A stretch of 64,000 nt of DNA from Antarctobacter heliothermus. GTDB lineage: Bacteria > Pseudomonadota > Alphaproteobacteria > Rhodobacterales > Rhodobacteraceae. Below are positions 1-8,495 of this stretch, one piece after another. Location of the stretch: positions 1,992,501-2,056,500 of the forward strand of contig NZ_CP022540.1 of NCBI RefSeq assembly GCF_002237555.1. The letters are read 5' to 3'. Made by a program: the position numbers and the translations under genes. Position 1 is the stretch's first letter; each line of letters starts with the position of its first letter. The notes under the pieces are model-generated. The model saw only the letters and a program-made list of their open reading frames with translations. It had not been told where the DNA came from and made no database searches.

Positions 1-1
1 C

Positions 2-352
2 AGCCAGATGTATCTGGAAGGCGCGCAAATTCAGCGCGGCTACTGGCAGGATTATCGCTACGAATGGCAGTGGACCTCTGAGGCCGCCCGCAAGGGGATC
101 GAGCTTTACGACTCCGAGGACCTGCTGATCGACCAGTTCCTTGGCGTTGCGCTGAACAAAAAGGAACAGGCAGTCTTTGACCGCTACTGGCCGTCGCTGC
201 GCACCTACATGCTGGAGCGTCAGCAGGCCTGGATCCTCGGGGCGGGCGACGTGCAGGCGGATTGGGACGACTACGCCAAGACGCTGGACAAGATGGGCTA
301 TGCGGACGTCATCGAGGTCCTGAACACAGCCTACGAACGTCAGTACAACTAA
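2..352 (+). CDS. ABC sugar-binding protein, C-terminal part (5' end outside window)
   Basis: This is the last ~117 codons of a protein whose reading frame is open to the left edge, so the start is missing. The residues, rich in Trp and Tyr (YWQDYRYEWQW; a tail with repeated Tyr and acidic residues), resemble the C-terminal end of large family 1 extracellular solute-binding proteins for oligosaccharides. It lies 82 bp upstream of a PL15-type alginate lyase on the same strand. By analogy with Agrobacterium and Sphingomonas alginate ABC importers it probably binds oligoalginate in the periplasm. The family call is moderate because only a fragment is visible; the substrate is inferred from context alone. 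Confidence 0.6.
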   Translation, partial: SQMYLEGAQIQRGYWQDYRYEWQWTSEAARKGIELYDSEDLLIDQFLGVALNKKEQAVFDRYWPSLRTYMLERQQAWILGAGDVQADWDDYAKTLDKMGYADVIEVLNTAYERQYN

Positions 353-380
353 GCCTTTCCAAGACGTTGAAAACACAAGT

Positions 381-402
381 GCGGCCGATTCCGGCCGCGC
401 TT
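381..402 (+). terminator. Intercistronic hairpin after the binding-protein gene
   Basis: A perfect 7-bp GC stem (GCGGCCG, loop ATTC, CGGCCGC) is followed by GCTTTCCC, only a weak T-tract. It sits between the binding-protein gene and the lyase gene. It may be a partial terminator or a 3'-end stabilising hairpin that lets the binding protein be expressed more than the genes downstream. Confidence 0.45.
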
Positions 403-434
403 TCCCGACCGCCAGAAACAGGAATACCGGACCG

Positions 435-2756
435 ATGCCAGGCCAACCCACCCCCATGCTCGACGAACCCAAGACAGGCCGCCTGACGATCCAGTACGGA
501 CCCGAGGCAGGCACCGACATCGTTGAGAACCCGCCGCGTTTCACATGGTTGCCCGTGATCGAGGAAGAGGCGCAATATGTGCTGCGCATCTCGTCTGATC
601 CGGCCTATCCCACCGGCGGCACACATTATTTCACCCGCATCCCGCTGAATTTCTTCACGCCCGATATGGTGCTGGACCCTGGCACTTATCACTGGTCCTA
701 CGCGGTCTGCGATGCAGAGACGGGCAAGCCCGCCACCAACTGGAGCGTGACCCGCAGTTTCAACATCACCGAGGGACTGCCCGCGTCGCCGCTGCCCTCG
801 CGTAAATCCCGCTTTTGCAAGTCGGAGCAAGGCCACCCGCGCCTCTGGCTGACCCCTGACCGACTTACGGATTTCCGCACTACGGTCGAGGCGGACCCGA
901 CCCATTGCACATGGGAGACGTTCTACCGCGAGTCTGTGCTGCCGTGGATGGATCGTGAGGTCATGGCCGAACCCGCCGGCTATCCCGATCACAAGCGCGT
1001 CGCCCCGGTCTGGCGGCAGACCTACATCGACCTTCAGGAACTGATGTACGCGATCCGCCACCTTGCCATCGGTGGACAGGTCACCAATGACGCCGCGATG
1101 CTGAACCGAGCAAAGGCATGGCTGCTAGAGGCCGCCAGCTGGGACCCCATGGGGATCACCTCGCGCGCCTATACCGATGAATGGGCCTATCGCGTCTGCA
1201 ACGCGCTGGCATGGGGGTATGACTGGCTGTATGACCAGATGACCGATGAGGAGCGCGCCAAGGTGCGCGCCGCGCTTCTGGAACGCACCCGCGATATCGC
1301 TGAACACGCGATCCTGAACGCCAAGATCCACCTGTTTCCCTATGACAGCCACGCGGTGCGGTCCGTCTCTCTGACGCTGGTTCCGGCCTGCATTGCGCTG
1401 TTGGGCGATGATGAGGACGATGAGGCCCGCGATTGGCTGAACTACTGCATCGAATTCCTGTCGACCGTCTATTCCCCTTGGGGGGACAGCGACGGCGGCT
1501 GGGCCGAGGGCACGAACTACTGGATGATGGGCATGGCCTATCTGATCGAGGCGGCAAACCGGCTCAAATCCTACACCGGCATTGACCTGTACAAACGGCC
1601 CTTCTTTCGCAACACCGGGGATTTCCCGCTGTATTGCAAAGCCCCCAACACCCGCCGCGCCACCTTTGGCGATGACAGCACGCAGGGCGACCTGCCCTGC
1701 ATCAAGACCGGCATCAACCTGCGCCAATACGCGGGCGTCACCGGCAACGGCGCCTATCAGTGGTATCATGAAGAACTGGCCCGCCTGAATCCCGGAACCG
1801 AAGACGCATTCTACAACTGGGGCTGGTGGGACACCAACTTTGACGAACTGACCTACCTGACGGACTTCCCGCAGGTCGAAGCAACGGACCCGCCGTCAGG
1901 CATGCGCCACTTCAAGGGCATCGGCTGGGTGGGCGTCCAGCATGAGATGGCCGACCCGGACCAGCATATCCAGTTCGTGATGAAATCCTCTCCCTTCGGG
2001 TCGATCAGCCACAGCCATGGCGACCAGAACGCATTCTGCATGGCCGCCTATGGCGAGGATCTGGCGATCCAATCCGGCTATTACGTTGCCTTCAATTCTA
2101 GCATGCACCGGCTCTGGCGGCGTCAGACCGTGTCCAAGAACGCCATCCTGATCAACGGCAAGGGCCAGTACGCCGACAAGGACAAGGCCAAGGCCATGGC
2201 CGCCACGGGCAAGATCCTTGCTGCCGAAGAGCGTGAGGATCACATCTACATCAAGGGCGACGCCACCGCCGCCTATCAAAGCCTGTCACCAGAGGTCACA
2301 CTGGCCGAGCGTGAGGTCTATTTCGTGCGCGGCAGCTATTTCGTCATCGTCGACAAGGTCGATGCCGAAACCCCTGTCACCCTCGACTGGCTGCTGCACG
2401 CCAACGCGCCCTATGACCTTGGCAAAACCACCTTCCGCTACACCGGCGAACGAGCCGGGTTCTACGGGCAGGTGGTCTGGTCAGAGGCGGGCAAGCCGGT
2501 CCTGACCCAGGAAACCGGGTTCTCGAACGTCGATCCAGCGGACTATGAGGGCCTGCCCGTCAGCACCTGTCTGCACGCGCAATACCCGGCCGCCACCCGC
2601 CACCGGATTGCCACCCTGCTGGTGCCCTACCGTCTGGCAGAGCCGAAGCGGATCTTCAACTTCATGGACGATCAGGGGTATGACGCCGACCTCTATTTCA
2701 CCGACACCGATGAAAACACCTTCAAGGTAGTGATGAAGAAACTGGCGAACACCTGA
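435..2756 (+). CDS. Exo-acting oligoalginate lyase, PL15 type (DUF4962/heparinase II-III fold)
   Basis: A 773-residue protein with an N-terminal beta domain (about 1-120), an alpha/alpha-barrel region (about 130-470) and C-terminal antiparallel beta sheets containing the heparinase II/III-like motif HSHGDQN (about 526-532). Length and motif layout match the exolytic PL15 alginate lyase Atu3025 of Agrobacterium (776 aa). His306 (YDSHAVRS) and Tyr362 (EGTNYW) fall where that enzyme has its catalytic His and Tyr, and His528 and Arg194 match its other active-site residues; these correspondences are from memory of the family. No signal peptide is visible, so it should be cytoplasmic and release monomeric unsaturated uronate from imported oligoalginate. 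The next genes handle exactly that product. Heparinase-type substrates cannot be excluded from sequence alone. Confidence 0.85.
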   Translation: MPGQPTPMLDEPKTGRLTIQYGPEAGTDIVENPPRFTWLPVIEEEAQYVLRISSDPAYPTGGTHYFTRIPLNFFTPDMVLDPGTYHWSYAVCDAETGKPATNWSVTRSFNITEGLPASPLPSRKSRFCKSEQGHPRLWLTPDRLTDFRTTVEADPTHCTWETFYRESVLPWMDREVMAEPAGYPDHKRVAPVWRQTYIDLQELMYAIRHLAIGGQVTNDAAMLNRAKAWLLEAASWDPMGITSRAYTDEWAYRVCNALAWGYDWLYDQMTDEERAKVRAALLERTRDIAEHAILNAKIHLFPYDSHAVRSVSLTLVPACIALLGDDEDDEARDWLNYCIEFLSTVYSPWGDSDGGWAEGTNYWMMGMAYLIEAANRLKSYTGIDLYKRPFFRNTGDFPLYCKAPNTRRATFGDDSTQGDLPCIKTGINLRQYAGVTGNGAYQWYHEELARLNPGTEDAFYNWGWWDTNFDELTYLTDFPQVEATDPPSGMRHFKGIGWVGVQHEMADPDQHIQFVMKSSPFGSISHSHGDQNAFCMAAYGEDLAIQSGYYVAFNSSMHRLWRRQTVSKNAILINGKGQYADKDKAKAMAATGKILAAEEREDHIYIKGDATAAYQSLSPEVTLAEREVYFVRGSYFVIVDKVDAETPVTLDWLLHANAPYDLGKTTFRYTGERAGFYGQVVWSEAGKPVLTQETGFSNVDPADYEGLPVSTCLHAQYPAATRHRIATLLVPYRLAEPKRIFNFMDDQGYDADLYFTDTDENTFKVVMKKLANT

Positions 2757-2826
2757 CCTGTTGCGATCAGCGGCGCCGGGCCTTCCGTCCGGTGCCTGAC
2801 CGAAATTTACTGCGTGGATATGTGCA

Positions 2827-3159
2827 ATGACTGTGAAAAACTACTTTCCCGGCAACGAAAACAAGCTGTTCGATGCCGGGGGCGGGCTGACACGAAAGGT
2901 CGCCGCGCATAATGACAACGTGATGTGCGTCGAGGTGCATTTTGAAACCGGCACAGTGGCGGCGCGCCACCACCACCCGCATGAACAGATCACCTACGTC
3001 ATCTCGGGCAAGTTCGAATTTACCGTTGGCGATGAGACCTATGTCATCGGCGCGGGCGACTCGCTGTACAAACAACCCAACATCGAACACGGCGCAACCT
3101 GCCTAGAGGCAGGCACGCTGTTGGATATCTTCACGCCGCACCGCGAAGATTTTCTCTGA
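2827..3159 (+). CDS. kdgF: KdgF-like cupin, uronate ring-opening protein
   Basis: A 110-residue single-domain cupin. Metal ligands of the cupin motifs are visible: His48, His50 and Gln54 in the first motif and His88 in the second. The tail carries the D-x-F-x-P-x-R-x-D-F-L pattern (Asp100 to Leu110), typical of KdgF, where an Asp and an Arg near the C-terminus are functional. KdgF proteins speed conversion of 4,5-unsaturated monouronate, the product of exo-lyases, to the linear keto form (DEH). Position 70 bp after the PL15 gene and just before reductase genes fits this role well. Confidence 0.85.
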   Translation: MTVKNYFPGNENKLFDAGGGLTRKVAAHNDNVMCVEVHFETGTVAARHHHPHEQITYVISGKFEFTVGDETYVIGAGDSLYKQPNIEHGATCLEAGTLLDIFTPHREDFL

Positions 3160-3198
3160 ACCATCAAACATCATAATAAATTCTAGGGAGTATATGGC

Positions 3199-4080
3199 AT
3201 GACCAAACCCGTCATCGGATTCATCGGCCTCGGCCTCATGGGCGGCAACATGGTTGAAAACCTGCAAAAGCGGGGGTTCGAACTGGTTGTGATGGACCTC
3301 AACAAGGATGCCGTGAAAACGGTGATCGATCGTGGCAACGCGCGTGAGGCGACCTCGCCCAAGGAACTGGCAGCGGCCAGCGACATCGTGATGCTGTGCC
3401 TGACCACCTCCGAAGTGGTCGAAAAGCTGGTTTATGGCGACAACGGCATTCTGGCAGGCATCAAAGAGGGTGCCGTGCTGATCGACTTCGGCACCTCCAT
3501 CCCGGCCTCGACCCGCAAGATCGGTGCCGATCTGGCCGCCAAGGGCGCAGCCATGCTGGACGCGCCTCTGGGCCGGACCCCGGCGCATGCCACGGACGGC
3601 CTGCTGAACATCATGGTGGGGGGCGACAAGGAAACCTTTGAAAAGGTCAAGCCGGTGCTCGAAGAGCAGGGCGAAAACATCTTTTATCTTGGCGCGCTGG
3701 GCAACGGTCATGTGACTAAGCTGGTCAACAACTTCATGGGAATGACCACCGTCTGCACCATGAGCCAGGCCTTTGCCGTGGCCGACCGCGCCGGTGTCGA
3801 CCGCCAGCAGCTGTACGACATCATGTCGACGGGTCCGTCCAACTCGCCCTTCATGGGGTTCTGCAAGAACTACGCCGTCGACGGGGTCAGCGATCTGGGT
3901 TTCTCGCTGAACAATGCCAACAAGGATCTGGGGTATTTCCTCAAGATGGCAGAGGATCTGGGAACCCGTGCCGAGATCGCAGAAGGCACTTCGCATAACC
4001 TTCAGGCCGCTGTCGATGCGGGTATGGGCGACGGCAATGTCCCGGAAATATTCGATTACTTCCTGAAGCTGGCCAAGTAA
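3199..4080 (+). CDS. NAD(P)-dependent beta-hydroxyacid dehydrogenase family reductase (candidate DEH reductase)
   Basis: A 293-residue 6-phosphogluconate/3-hydroxyisobutyrate dehydrogenase family protein. The N-terminal Rossmann motif is GFIGLGLMGGNM (7-18); Asp33 in VVMDLN suggests NAD preference, though this is an inference. The catalytic lysine is Lys174 in GNGHVTKLVNN, and the substrate loop is DAPLGRTP (121-128). Members of this family act as tartronate semialdehyde reductases, and in some marine bacteria as DehR, which reduces DEH to KDG in alginate catabolism. The operon position, between kdgF and kdgK, favours the DehR role. An SDR reductase follows, so the division of labour is open. 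Confidence 0.75.
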   Translation: MTKPVIGFIGLGLMGGNMVENLQKRGFELVVMDLNKDAVKTVIDRGNAREATSPKELAAASDIVMLCLTTSEVVEKLVYGDNGILAGIKEGAVLIDFGTSIPASTRKIGADLAAKGAAMLDAPLGRTPAHATDGLLNIMVGGDKETFEKVKPVLEEQGENIFYLGALGNGHVTKLVNNFMGMTTVCTMSQAFAVADRAGVDRQQLYDIMSTGPSNSPFMGFCKNYAVDGVSDLGFSLNNANKDLGYFLKMAEDLGTRAEIAEGTSHNLQAAVDAGMGDGNVPEIFDYFLKLAK

Positions 4081-4125
4081 CCCACGCGAACTGTGTCAAG
4101 CTGGAGCCAATTCAGCTGACCAAAA

Positions 4126-4151
4126 CTGACCCGCTGCGCGCAGCGGGTCAG
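4126..4151. repeat. 26-bp perfect palindrome between the two reductase genes
   Basis: CTGACCCGCTGCG is followed directly by its exact reverse complement, giving a perfect 13-bp inverted repeat in the 96-bp gap between the dehydrogenase and SDR genes. No T-tract follows. It could be an mRNA-stabilising intercistronic hairpin, a weak terminator, or an operator for a dimeric regulator. Confidence 0.6.
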
Positions 4152-4176
4152 ACCACAGGGACAGGAAGGACAGGTC

Positions 4177-4920
4177 ATGAAACTCAAGGGGAAAGTCGCG
4201 ATTGTCACTGGCGGAGGCCGCGACATCGGCGGCGCATGTGCCAAACGTCTGGCCGCAGAGGGCGCACATGTTGCGATCAACTATTTCGCCAGCGATGCCG
4301 GGGCCAACAAGGTGGTCGATGAGATCACTGCCAGCGGGGGCAAAGCCTTTGCCCTGAAAGGTGATCTGACAACGCCAGAGGGCGTGGCGGCGCTGGTGGC
4401 AAGGACAGTCGAGGAATTCGGCGGGATCGACATTCTTGTGAACAATGCGGGCGGTCTGATTGCCCGCAAGACGATCTCTGAGATGTCGCTGGACCACTGG
4501 CAGGCGGTGATGGACCTGAACCTGACCAGCACCTTTTTGATGATCAAGGCGTGCTTGCCGCACATGAAAACGGGCGCTATCGTCAACCTTGCCAGTCAGG
4601 CCGGGCGGGACGGCGGCGGCGGCGGTGCGGTGGCCTACGCGACCTCCAAGGGCGCGGTCATGACCCTGACCCGTGGTCTTGCAAAGGAACTGGGGCCAAA
4701 CATTCGCGTCAACGCGGTCTGTCCGGGCATGATCGACACCGATTTCCACAACATCTTCACCAAGGACGAAGCGCGCCGCGCGCTAGAGGCCACAGCACCC
4801 GCCCGGCGTCAGGGCACCTCTGACGATGTGGCAGAACTGGTGTGTTTTCTGGCTAGCGATGCGGCCGGGTTCATCACCGGGACAAACGTCGACATCAACG
4901 GCGGCACGCTGTTCAGCTGA
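4177..4920 (+). CDS. SDR-family oxidoreductase, candidate DEH reductase
   Basis: A 247-residue classical short-chain dehydrogenase. The cofactor motif is TGGGRDIGGA (11-20), followed by NNAGG (89-93), and the catalytic set is Asn115, Ser140, Tyr154 and Lys158 (YATSK). The C-terminus has the usual GxNVDINGG motif. SDR enzymes reduce DEH to 2-keto-3-deoxygluconate in Sphingomonas (A1-R) and Agrobacterium (the gene next to its PL15 lyase), so this is the likeliest role here. General FabG-like SDRs look alike, so assignment rests on the operon. A ribosome binding site (GGAAGGA) lies ahead of the ATG. Confidence 0.75.
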   Translation: MKLKGKVAIVTGGGRDIGGACAKRLAAEGAHVAINYFASDAGANKVVDEITASGGKAFALKGDLTTPEGVAALVARTVEEFGGIDILVNNAGGLIARKTISEMSLDHWQAVMDLNLTSTFLMIKACLPHMKTGAIVNLASQAGRDGGGGGAVAYATSKGAVMTLTRGLAKELGPNIRVNAVCPGMIDTDFHNIFTKDEARRALEATAPARRQGTSDDVAELVCFLASDAAGFITGTNVDINGGTLFS

Positions 4921-4965
4921 CCGCCTTGCCCCGGCGCGGCGGCACAACTCGAAATGTGAGGGATC

Positions 4966-5886
4966 ATGACCCAGAGCACCACACCCGCGCCTCTGCGGTT
5001 TCTCGCGATTGGCGAATGTATGGCCGAACTGGCCCCCGGCGACTCGGCTGACCAGCTGCGTCTGGGATTCGCAGGCGATACGTTCAACACCGCCTTTTAT
5101 CTGCGCCAGCTTCTGACCGAGGCAGAGGTGCGGTACTTTAGCCGCGTAGGGCAGGACAGCCTGTCGGACCGCATGACCACGATGATGCGCGCCGCCGGGG
5201 TCGATACGACATTTGTCGCCGCCGATCCCAAACGGTCGGTGGGCATGTATCTCATCAGCCTCAAGGATGGCGAACGTAGCTTTTCCTATTGGCGCGACAG
5301 CTCTGCCGCGCGGCTGCTGGCGAGCGACCGGGGGGCGCTGGACCGCGCCATGGAAGAGACCGGCCTGATCTATTTCTCGGGGATCACGCTGGCGATCCTT
5401 GACGCCGCAGGACGGGCAACGCTGCTGGACGCCGTGGCGCAGGCCCGTCGGGCGGGGCGCACAATTGCCTTCGATTCCAACCTGCGGCCCCGGCTCTGGG
5501 CCGCGGCACCAGAGATGACGCAGACCATCATGGCCGCGGCGCAGGTCAGCGACATCGTGCTGCCGTCCTTCGACGATGAGGCCGTGCATTTCGGGGATGC
5601 CGATCCGGACGCCACGGCGGACCGCTATCTGCGCGCCGGGGCCGAAACGGTCATCGTCAAGAACGGGGCCGGGCCGGTTCACTATCGCAGCGGTGGTGGG
5701 CAGGGGGTGGTGACGCCGCCCGTCGCACAGGTGGTGGTCGATACGACCGCTGCGGGCGACAGTTTCAATGCCGGGTTTCTGGCCGGGCGCGCATCGGGTC
5801 TGCCAGTGGATCAGGCCATCCTGTCTGGCGCGCGGGTGGCGGCCAGGGTGATCGGCCACAAGGGGGCGCTGGTGCCGCTGACATAG
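4966..5886 (+). CDS. kdgK: 2-keto-3-deoxygluconate kinase (PfkB family)
   Basis: A 306-residue PfkB/ribokinase-family sugar kinase. The N-terminal substrate-binding stretch GECMAELAP and GFAGDTFNTA (34-43), the mid-protein FDSNLRPRLW (169-178), and the ATP/anion-hole motif DTTAAGDSFNAGF (259-271, catalytic base Asp265) are those of KDG kinases. It phosphorylates 2-keto-3-deoxygluconate to KDPG, the last step before aldolase cleavage. It lies 45 bp after the SDR and closes the operon; the next gene is convergent. No KDPG aldolase gene is present in the window, so that step is presumably encoded elsewhere. Confidence 0.85.
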   Translation: MTQSTTPAPLRFLAIGECMAELAPGDSADQLRLGFAGDTFNTAFYLRQLLTEAEVRYFSRVGQDSLSDRMTTMMRAAGVDTTFVAADPKRSVGMYLISLKDGERSFSYWRDSSAARLLASDRGALDRAMEETGLIYFSGITLAILDAAGRATLLDAVAQARRAGRTIAFDSNLRPRLWAAAPEMTQTIMAAAQVSDIVLPSFDDEAVHFGDADPDATADRYLRAGAETVIVKNGAGPVHYRSGGGQGVVTPPVAQVVVDTTAAGDSFNAGFLAGRASGLPVDQAILSGARVAARVIGHKGALVPLT

Positions 5887-5897
5887 CGGCAGCGGCG

Positions 5898-6602
5898 CTA
5901 GACCATCTCGATCACACCCTTGTCGATGGCCAGCATATAGCCGCGCCGGGCGATGTTCTTGACCAACAGCTCGCTGACCATCTGGTTGCCCAGCCCGTCG
6001 CGCAGCCGCTTGATCCGGGTGGCACCTGCGGCCTCATCACAGTCGGCCTCGGCCTTGCCGGAAATCACCGCTTCAATCTGGCTACCGGACAACATCTCAT
6101 CGTCCAGCCGCGCCTCTGCCAGCACCGACAGCGTTTCCATCATCGCCTCGGTCAGCTTGAACCCCATCGTGTTCAGGTAAACCGTGTTTTCCTCACGCGA
6201 AATGATCAGCGAACTGACCTCGATCCCCGACCGCTCGATCTGCGCCATGCGCCGGTTCAACGTCACCAGCATGAGCAGAAAGACCAGCGCCGCCACCAGC
6301 AACGCGGCGGCAAAGACCAACAGCACATAGATCACCAACCGATAGCTGGCCAAGACGTCGGAAAACGCGGTGCCGGACTGGGCGAGGATCTCCAGCAGCG
6401 TAACCTCGGCCTGGCTGGTCAGATTGTCGTTCTCGACAAAGATCCGCTCGACCCGCCCATTGAACGCATTGGCGTCGGGCAGGGTAAAGATCAGCAGCAC
6501 CCCGGCAATGGCCAGAATCGCCACGATGGCAATGATACCCCCGGTGACGATCCGTGCGCCGGACCGGCGGCTTTCGCTAGCGGTAATAGTGTGAGCCTGC
6601 AC
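5898..6602 (-). CDS. Membrane protein with C-terminal OmpR-like winged-helix domain
   Basis: A 234-residue protein with two transmembrane segments (about 19-41 and 89-114) around a short ~45-residue periplasmic loop, then a cytoplasmic domain. Residues about 148-225 (LTEAMMETLSVLAEA, then TRIKRLRDGLGNQ and VKNIARRGYMLAI) follow the pattern of OmpR/PhoB winged helices, including the RIKRLRD recognition-helix region and the rrGYmL hairpin. Function is unknown; it looks like a one-component membrane-bound DNA-binding regulator whose domain order is opposite to ToxR and CadC. The start overlaps the upstream secreted-protein gene by 26 bp, suggesting co-translation. It could instead use the wHTH for protein contacts. 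Confidence 0.7.
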   Translation of the reverse strand: MQAHTITASESRRSGARIVTGGIIAIVAILAIAGVLLIFTLPDANAFNGRVERIFVENDNLTSQAEVTLLEILAQSGTAFSDVLASYRLVIYVLLVFAAALLVAALVFLLMLVTLNRRMAQIERSGIEVSSLIISREENTVYLNTMGFKLTEAMMETLSVLAEARLDDEMLSGSQIEAVISGKAEADCDEAAGATRIKRLRDGLGNQMVSELLVKNIARRGYMLAIDKGVIEMV

Positions 6603-6870
6603 TGCGTCTTTCCGATGAACTTGGGGAAGAGGTCGTTACCTTTACCACGTTCAATATGGTCCAGCCACCGGAGGAAATCCGGGACTGGACAAGCCCACCG
6701 GGCGACGATGGGCATCCCCCGGACACCCGAATGATTCCATAATGCAGGCCGTATGGATTGGTGCGTTTAGCCTTGTAATGCACATAGCAATCCGCGGCGG
6801 CGGCGCTGGGCAGGGCAAGCGTGACAAGCACCAAGGCCGCCAAAAGGCGGCGCAAGAGGGGGGAGGGCAT
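6577..6870 (-). CDS. Small secreted protein, unknown function
   Basis: The most likely start is the ATG at 6870, giving a 97-residue product MPSPLLRRLLAALVLVTLAL... with a clear signal peptide ending AAA-DCYVHY; a start at 6915 would add 15 residues before the signal. The mature part is ~75 residues with two Cys (near the mature N-terminus and in GGCPSSP) that could form a disulfide. Motifs HYGIIRVSG and GGWTILNV resemble a family of small exported proteins I associate with Rhodobacterales, but no function is known to me. It overlaps the gene for the membrane winged-helix protein, so the two are probably one transcription unit. Confidence 0.6.
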   Translation of the reverse strand: MPSPLLRRLLAALVLVTLALPSAAAADCYVHYKAKRTNPYGLHYGIIRVSGGCPSSPGGLVQSRISSGGWTILNVVKVTTSSPSSSERRSAGSHYYR

Positions 6871-7068
6871 GATGATGCGACCAATCTGGAACATGGTTTC
6901 AACCTGCCTGTTCAACCCGAGAAATTCAATAACCAGAAGGGGCTGGCACAGCGGTTATCCAATATCAGGGGCCTGATATTGCCCGGCTGGTCGGATCAGA
7001 GCGACCTTGGGGTGCGGAGTCCCTGACTTGACAGGACTCGCATGCATTCAGTCGAAAGGAATTGACTC

Positions 7069-7371
7069 ATGTCTGCAAGACTCTTCACCTCCATGCTTGC
7101 CGCTGGCGCGCTCATCATGTCGTTAGCCGCTGCCTCGCCGGTCGAGGCTGGGCACAACAAGAACGCCAAGCGGTTTGTCGGGGCTGCGATCGGGCTGTAC
7201 ATCCTTGGTCAGGCGCTTGAGAACAACAATCGGGGCCGTGTTGTGCATCAGCACTACAATCAACGCAAAGTGTACCGCAACCATCACCGCAAAGGCGGAA
7301 AATGGAACCAGCGGAACGGACGTCGTGATAACTGCCGCCGCGGCAACGGCCGCCACAACCGCTGCTGGTAA
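7069..7371 (+). CDS. Small secreted, very basic His/Arg/Asn-rich protein
   Basis: A 100-residue protein with a signal peptide (cleavage likely after SPVEA at ~27). The mature ~73 residues contain a short hydrophobic stretch (VGAAIGLYILGQAL) and then a tail dominated by His, Arg, Asn and Gly (YNQRKVYRNHHRKGG) ending in two Cys and CW. A ribosome binding site (AAAGGAA) precedes the ATG, and the compositional bias continues to the stop, which supports coding. The role is unknown; the tail could bind metal, nucleic acid or an anionic surface. A TTGACA hexamer upstream (7027-7032) lacks a good -10 partner. Confidence 0.6.
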   Translation: MSARLFTSMLAAGALIMSLAAASPVEAGHNKNAKRFVGAAIGLYILGQALENNNRGRVVHQHYNQRKVYRNHHRKGGKWNQRNGRRDNCRRGNGRHNRCW

Positions 7372-7541
7372 GCAATACCAGCCGAAAAAATGTCGAGCAG
7401 CCCCGTGCAAGGCGGGGGAACGGCCCCGGGCACCACAGTCCGGGGTCTTTGCCTGTCTTGTGGTGCGCTTGTGCTGGTCCGGTCTTGACCGCGTCGCCCC
7501 AATGGGCCTGACTGTGTCCGACCCGCTAAAAGGACAGGATC

Positions 7542-7898
7542 ATGAGCGACGGCTATCTGACAACGCATGTTCTGGACACCGCACGGGGCAGTCCGGCAGA
7601 GGGCATCAAGATCCTCTTGTACCGCGTGTCCGGAAATTCCCATCGCAAGATCGCCGAGGCGGTCACCAATGCCGACGGCCGCACCGATACGCCCATCCTG
7701 CCGCAGAACAAATTCAAGCCCGGCAATTATGAGCTGATCTTCTTTGCGGGCGACTATCTGCGCGCGACTGGGCAGGCGGGCGAGGATCCGCTGTTTCTTG
7801 ATCAGGTGCCGATCCGCTTCGGCATGGCGCAGGAAACCCACTACCATGGGCCGCTGCTGCTGTCGCCCTACGGATATTCGACCTATCGGGGCAGTTGA
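7542..7898 (+). CDS. uraH: 5-hydroxyisourate hydrolase
   Basis: A 118-residue transthyretin-like protein. The family signatures are all present: LTTHVLDTARGSPAEG at the N-terminus (catalytic His9), GRTDTP in the middle (catalytic Arg47 region), the HYHGPLLLSP motif with its catalytic His, and the C-terminal Y-R-G-S tetrapeptide. It hydrolyses 5-hydroxyisourate, the product of urate oxidase, to OHCU in purine breakdown. No other urate genes are adjacent; nucleoside ABC permeases lie far downstream (60.9-63.1 kb). It is followed 52 bp later by smpB. Confidence 0.93.
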   Translation: MSDGYLTTHVLDTARGSPAEGIKILLYRVSGNSHRKIAEAVTNADGRTDTPILPQNKFKPGNYELIFFAGDYLRATGQAGEDPLFLDQVPIRFGMAQETHYHGPLLLSPYGYSTYRGS

Positions 7899-7950
7899 GA
7901 GCATGGCGGCCAGTGGACACGCCGGGTATCCGTGACTATCTAGACGGACC

Positions 7951-8427
7951 ATGGCCAAGAAACCCAAGTCCGACCCGAACTACAAGGTAATCGCCGAGAA
8001 CCGGCGCGCGCGGTATGATTACGCGATCGAGGACGATATCGAATGCGGTATCATCCTGACCGGATCAGAGGTGAAGTCCCTACGCGAGAACACCACCAAC
8101 ATCACCGAAAGCTATGCGGCGGTCGAGGAAAGCGAACTGTGGCTGGTGAACGGATACATCGCCCCGTACGAACGGGCCATGTTCGGCCACGAGGAACGCC
8201 GCCGGCGCAAGCTTCTGGTGTCCAAAAAGGAACTGTCGCGTCTGTGGAACGCCACCCAACGTGAGGGCATGACGCTGGTCCCGCTGGTCATGTATTTCAA
8301 CCACAAGGGCATCGCCAAGATGAAGATTGGCATCGCCAAGGGTAAAAAGAACCACGACAAGCGTGAGACAGAGGCCAAGCGCGATTGGGCCCGCCAGAAA
8401 CAGCGCCTTTTGAAAGAGCGTCACTGA
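7951..8427 (+). CDS. smpB: SsrA-binding protein SmpB
   Basis: A 158-residue protein with the typical SmpB beta-barrel: [31 protein letters not shown], and the C-terminal basic tail [16 protein letters not shown] that contacts the ribosome A site. It binds tmRNA and delivers it to stalled ribosomes. Length is normal for the family. The tmRNA gene was not recognised in this window. Confidence 0.96.
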   Translation: MAKKPKSDPNYKVIAENRRARYDYAIEDDIECGIILTGSEVKSLRENTTNITESYAAVEESELWLVNGYIAPYERAMFGHEERRRRKLLVSKKELSRLWNATQREGMTLVPLVMYFNHKGIAKMKIGIAKGKKNHDKRETEAKRDWARQKQRLLKERH

Positions 8428-8495
8428 TCCAGGCACTGATCTACTTGACGTTGAGTGGCGTCAGGTGATTTCCTGTCACTGACCCGTTTGCACAG

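Noticed and set aside
309..1061. Long minus-strand open frame under the alginate lyase gene
   Set aside because: It runs antisense to a well-supported PL15 gene, has a composition typical of complementary-strand frames in GC-rich DNA and no family resemblance.
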